64,000 bases of DNA from Acorus gramineus (taxonomy: Eukaryota; Streptophyta; Magnoliopsida; Acorales; Acoraceae), in assembly GCA_030737835.1 (NCBI GenBank), contig CM060853.1, positions 868,001 through 932,000 of the forward strand, in the 5' to 3' direction. How positions within the stretch are numbered: position 1 is the first letter of the stretch; every line of letters starts with the position of its first letter. The notes below the pieces were generated by a model that was not told the origin of the DNA, did no database searches, and was given only the letters and a program-made list of their open reading frames with translations. Position numbers and translations under genes: made by a program. Below, piece by piece: positions 60,301 through 64,000 of the stretch.

Positions 60301-60644
60301 TTACCAAGGATGTAGAGAAATGCTCGGTGGTGTCAATATTCGTCATAGGGTCATTGGAAATGGCCTCCCTCACCTCAGGGAAAGGCTCCTCAACATCTTG
60401 AACGAAAGGTATTATCGATCTCTGCATATACATTTAACATATGTCATGACTACATATACATCATTGGGTCTAAATAAAGTAAGATTACGAATTCTAAATG
60501 CTAACCTCACTGCTCATGCTTCAAACACTTGTGGTGGTTCTATAATTCAAGGTTGATCATATCCGTGTCCGACCATGCCTGTAAGAACAATGGTTGATAA
60601 ACAAAATCACATGGTTGCTAAAAAAATGCACAATGACATGTTTA

Positions 60645-61267
60645 GAGCATCTCCAATCATATACTCAAACATTTACTCAAACTTAAATTTGAGTAAAAAT
60701 CACCCAAAACCCTCTCCAATCATTTACCCATACATATACCAAATCAAGCTTTTACTCAAATCTTTACTCAAATCAAGGGAGACTACCCAAATTTTAACAT
60801 CTTTTTTTTTTCATTATCTCCACATTTTCTTCCAATGTAACATTTTTTTTCCTTCAACTCCACCTTTAGTTTAATTATATTAGATTTTTTCCCACCCCCC
60901 CAAAATTTTCACCATCTCTTGAAATAAAAAAAAAAGTCTTCTTTCTTAAGTTTTCATCTTTGTTTTTTAACTTCTTGTTTTTACTCCAATAAAAAAAATA
61001 TTACTTTTACCTTTTTTTTAAAAAAAATTGATGATAATAATTTTTAAATTTAAATATTTTGAAGGAAAGAAAAATTGAGTAGTAAAAATGTTTAAGGAAA
61101 GGACTTTGAAAATGTTTATAGGAAATAATTAGAAGAAGATGTGAAATTTTTAAAAGATTTGAGTAAAACACAAAGTGATTGTTGGAGACACATCATATCA
61201 AATCAAGCTTTTACTCAAATTTTAAGTATAATTTGGGTATAGATTTGAGTAGGGACTGGAGATGGCC
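60645..61267. mobile_element. MITE, PIF/Harbinger (Tourist)-like, 623 bp
   Basis: Inverted ends GAGCATCTCCAATCAT and GGACTGGAGATGGCC, flanked by TTA on both sides (60642-60644 and 61268-61270), the 3-bp duplication usual for this group. Subterminal AAATTTGAGTAAAA and TCAAGCTTTTACTCAAAT repeats are present in both arms. No coding capacity. Confidence 0.8.
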
Positions 61268-61270
61268 TTA

Positions 61271-62240
61271 ACGACTACACTTATCATCAAACCAATCACC
61301 AAAACCTACAACACCATGATCACCATCCATTTTAACATAACATCTACCAGGACACATTCTACAAACCCAAACCACGAACCACCCAACCACAACCATCACA
61401 ACAAACACATCACATATGAAGCCCAAAAAAAAAACTACAACAATCACATACAACCATGGTCATTACCACTACCACCATCACCTCCACCAACATAACAATG
61501 AACTACACCATCATACACAAAACAAAACACAATCCTAAACCCAACAAATTCAACCACCACCACTGGAACCACATTCATAACAAGCATCATTAATGCCACC
61601 ACATCCATCAGAATGACAAAAAATTTAACAAAAAAAAAATGAATAGATACTCACATAAATGAAGAGTTCTGAACTAGGGCATCAATTTGAAATGGTGCAA
61701 TGTCATCGGAGAGGGTCTGTAGCACCGTGTTGGTCGCTGGAGGGTGTTCTTGGTTCCAACTGGCAGGTCGAGGGTGAACGTCGCGGTTGACCGTGGAGAA
61801 AATGGGCGGGAGTCAGAAAGGGCGCGATCAGTTGGTGGAGAATTGTCAGGGACGGTCAGTGACGTCGTCGTGGTGATCACCAGAGAGTGTTTGTGTTTCT
61901 GGCCGCTAAGTCGAGGGCGAATGTCACGGTCGACCGTGAAAGAAATGGGCGGGAGAGAGAACAAGACATGTTGGAGTGTTTTATTCTCATTGGTGGAGGT
62001 GGGAACAGCAATAGTATATAGTTCTTGTTGGTGGGAAGAGATGTCCTTGGTGGGGTTAGCCACTAAAAAATCAAATGTGATATTTTGGGTTTTTTGTTTT
62101 GGTCGGTGGTGGGATAAGAAAATTGTTTGGTGGGGATAGACGGGCCCATTTTACTGTATTCTATATCCAAACGGATAAGAGTAGGTGTAGTTATCCCCTA
62201 TCAGAATAGATGAGAACAAACTGATATTGGTATTTTAAAT
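61271..62240. other. CA-rich sequence and a ~143-bp GC-richer tandem duplication
   Basis: 61,271-61,620 is dominated by CACCA/ACAACC and holds no gene. At 61,760-61,960 a block with GGTCGAGGGTGAACGTCGC is repeated about 143 bp on as AGTCGAGGGCGAATGTCAC, each followed by AAATGGGCGGGAG. No recognisable protein in either strand. Confidence 0.5.
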
Positions 62241-63670
62241 TTTCTTTAAAATTATATTATTTCACTTAATCTATTTTATTGACACAAGGGTTGACATATC
62301 AAGTCCATATCATCATATTTTATAAATTATAAAGTCGCATATTAAATCATTTTTCATATTTTATTAAGAAAAATTCACGTTTTATTCAGAACTTATTCAT
62401 GATCAACTAAACAACAAAGCCTTCATTACTACGTTTACCAAAGAGAATAATTAAAATCATAATAAAAAATAAAATTATTTATTTCTTATATATACTGAAA
62501 TAGTTATTTATTACATAATAGCTTATGCCATTACCCTAATGAGAGATTTAGTGCTGCAAGATTAAAATAACAGGGCATTACAAAATCATTATATCCCTGT
62601 GGTTTTCAACACTATTACATTCATCTCATTTTACAATATCAATTATAGCCTCCACATGAACGCACTAGTTGTGTTTTTAATTATTCTCATTCATAAATGT
62701 AATCATTAATTTTTTATTGTTTAGTTGACCATGGATAATTTTTGGATAAAAAGTGAATAAGATGTGTATAAAGATTTTATAAAATATAAAAAAATAATTT
62801 AACATATGGACCCCCTAATTTGTAAGAGGTGGTGACATATGGACCCCCTTGTACTAGTGGAATAATTTGAATGAAATAACATAATTCTATGGGGCCTAAA
62901 ATATCAATACCAACTTATTCTTACACAATTCTATTCCTTATAAACAAACTGAATTTTGGGCTTATTCACTCATATTCCTCCCAAATTTCTCTCTATTCTA
63001 CTACCCAAACTAGAGCAAAGGAATTCATATAACTCATACACACATCATTAGATGAAGTATACCATTTTTTTTTTTAAAAAAAAGAAAAGAATGTGGACTG
63101 CATTTCCGATTGGAAATGAAGTTGAGTCTAAACATTTTCTTGAAGTTTTTGTGTAGGGTTGTAAATAAGCATGTAAAATGGGCTGAGTGTAATAGACTAA
63201 GAGCGCCAATACACTCAGTCCGTTTTGTAGCCCTATATGTTGTGATAACGTAATATATATTGTATTATCATAGTGTATGAGATTCTATCATAATATAAGA
63301 TATAAAAAAATTTATCATTTTTTTTAACTTAAAAAAACACAGAAAAACTCTCTTTTTAAAGGTCCAAAAGTACTGAATTCTTATGTTTTTTTAGTTTGAT
63401 CTCCTTGGGGAAACTCGGTAAACTCAGCTCCTGAAAAATGTTCGAGTCAAAATATGGCTTTCAAATTAAGTTCTGAATTAGTACATGCTGTCAAAGGGAG
63501 TGGCGATGTTATGAAGTCACACCTACATCTTGAGAGAATCTGTTAACCCTGTAGCGCTAGGAGGTTGAGGCAGATCTATCTCTAGCATCGAGAAAGTTTA
63601 TAGCTGACAGAGGAAGCACGAATAATGAATGTATCTCAGTATATAACTTCTTTTCATATAACTGCATGCA
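62241..63670. other. AT-rich intergenic region
   Basis: No gene recognised. Contains a short hairpin (63,174-63,226: AAAATGGGCTGAGTGTA with its near complement TACACTCAGTCCGTTTT) and several A/T tracts. Confidence 0.45.
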
Positions 63671-63678
63671 TTTTATTT

Positions 63679-63850
63679 AGGGGGCATCAAAAAGCCAGCG
63701 GCCCAAAAGTCTGGCCCGCCCGACCCGTTTTCATGGCGGGCCGGGTTCGGGCCTCCCTTCTGGGGCCCGGCCCGTAGGCCTGCTCGAAGTGGGCCCGTTC
63801 GGGCCAGCCCGTAGGCCCGTCCATGGGCCCGTCCGGTAAGTTCATGAGGG
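63679..63850. mobile_element. Possible end of a GC-rich hAT-like element
   Basis: Abrupt GC-rich sequence with many GGCCCG/CGGGCC blocks (GGCGGGCCGGGTTCGGGCC) starting shortly after TTTAGGGGGCATC, resembling the subterminal regions of plant hAT-type non-autonomous elements. The other end is outside the window, so this is tentative. Confidence 0.35.
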
Positions 63851-64000
63851 GCAATTCAATAAATGAGTAACATGTAATTTTTATTTGAATTGTGATTTAA
63901 TTATACAAATTATTAACATTTATGGAGGTGTCAACCTAGTTTGATACATGTAGTTACTTATTCTTTTAAATAATTAATTCATTTAATATTTTTATTTTGA

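Larger units (their letters stand above)
54020..60517 (-). pseudogene. MULE/FAR1-like transposase fused to OTU cysteine protease, interrupted by a solo LTR
   Basis: Read from 60517 leftward: mini exon MSSE (60517-60506), exon 60421-60305 and a large last exon from about 60,219. Parts: FAR1-type zinc-binding region (CGCLFKL...GSHNHPL), MULE transposase with DCTYKTNQY and ITDHELGLM, a degenerate SWIM finger (GLPCAHMI; the second Cys of CxC is His), a basic linker (KGRKKSGRKRA), then an OTU domain with DGHCGF at about 58,150 and the partner NGCHF at about 54,210. Breaks: an 11-G run near 60,075-60,085 shifts the frame. In-frame stops are TGA 58655-58657 (at an expected Trp), TGA 58325-58327 and TAG 58310-58312. 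A 3.6-kb solo LTR sits at 54275-57869 inside the OTU domain. The frame resumes exactly across the AAGAA duplication and ends at TAG 54020-54022. It is non-functional as it stands. Confidence 0.88.

Noticed and set aside
61744..62139. 131-codon plus-strand and 129-codon minus-strand frames
   Set aside because: Both overlap the same GC-richer tandem duplication and show no recognisable domain.

Overview
This is a plant nuclear genome window, almost certainly from a flowering plant and probably a eudicot. It is AT-rich, with intron-split genes (GT-AG introns plus one GC-AG), plant-specific families (LRR receptor kinase, plant mobile domain, MULE transposase) and dense nested transposons. I see no bacterial, organellar or viral-genome features. 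Two ordinary host genes can be reconstructed exon by exon. Most of the rest is transposon-derived.

Layout. 1-8.8 kb: the 3' part of a non-RD LRR receptor kinase gene, cut in its second exon by a young, complete Ty3/gypsy LTR retrotransposon (7,335 bp, target duplication GAGGC). Its only ORF is an in-frame fusion of gag and protease to an integrase tail, without RT, RNase H or the integrase core. 9.0-12.2 kb: a large inverted-repeat element holding a second one and tandem ~100-bp dyad repeats. 13.3-21.8 kb (minus): a complete seven-exon gene for a five-finger CCCH zinc-finger protein (551 aa). 22.1-27.7 kb: a Ty1/copia element with near-identical LTRs but a wrecked interior. 27.8-28.8 kb: a foldback MULE-type element with a 9-bp target duplication. 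30.8-31.3 kb: a tandem array of hairpin units. 31.4-32.6 kb: two small inverted-repeat elements. 33.3-41.3 kb (minus): a complete nine-exon gene for an APE1L-type AP endonuclease (363 aa).

44.5-60.5 kb is the accessory part of most interest. Two giant (about 3.5 kb) solo LTRs of one family, each with its own perfect 5-bp target duplication, sit at 44,508-47,957 (CCTAA) and 54,275-57,869 (AAGAA). The second lies inside a minus-strand gene fusing a MULE/FAR1-like transposase to a C-terminal OTU cysteine-protease domain. Facing it on the plus strand is a five-exon plant mobile domain (PMD) gene. The two may be the convergent genes of one decayed Mutator-like element. Both keep frames and splice sites, and the five clear nonsense codons all fit C-to-T (or complementary G-to-A) changes. 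A lone exon of a guanylate-binding-protein gene lies at 49.6 kb. The right end holds a TTA-flanked MITE, CA-rich sequence and what looks like the start of a GC-rich hAT-type element.

From memory, the CCCH gene and the APE1L gene correspond to near neighbours in Arabidopsis (At3g48440 and At3g48425), so the 13-41 kb block looks like conserved gene order invaded by transposons.
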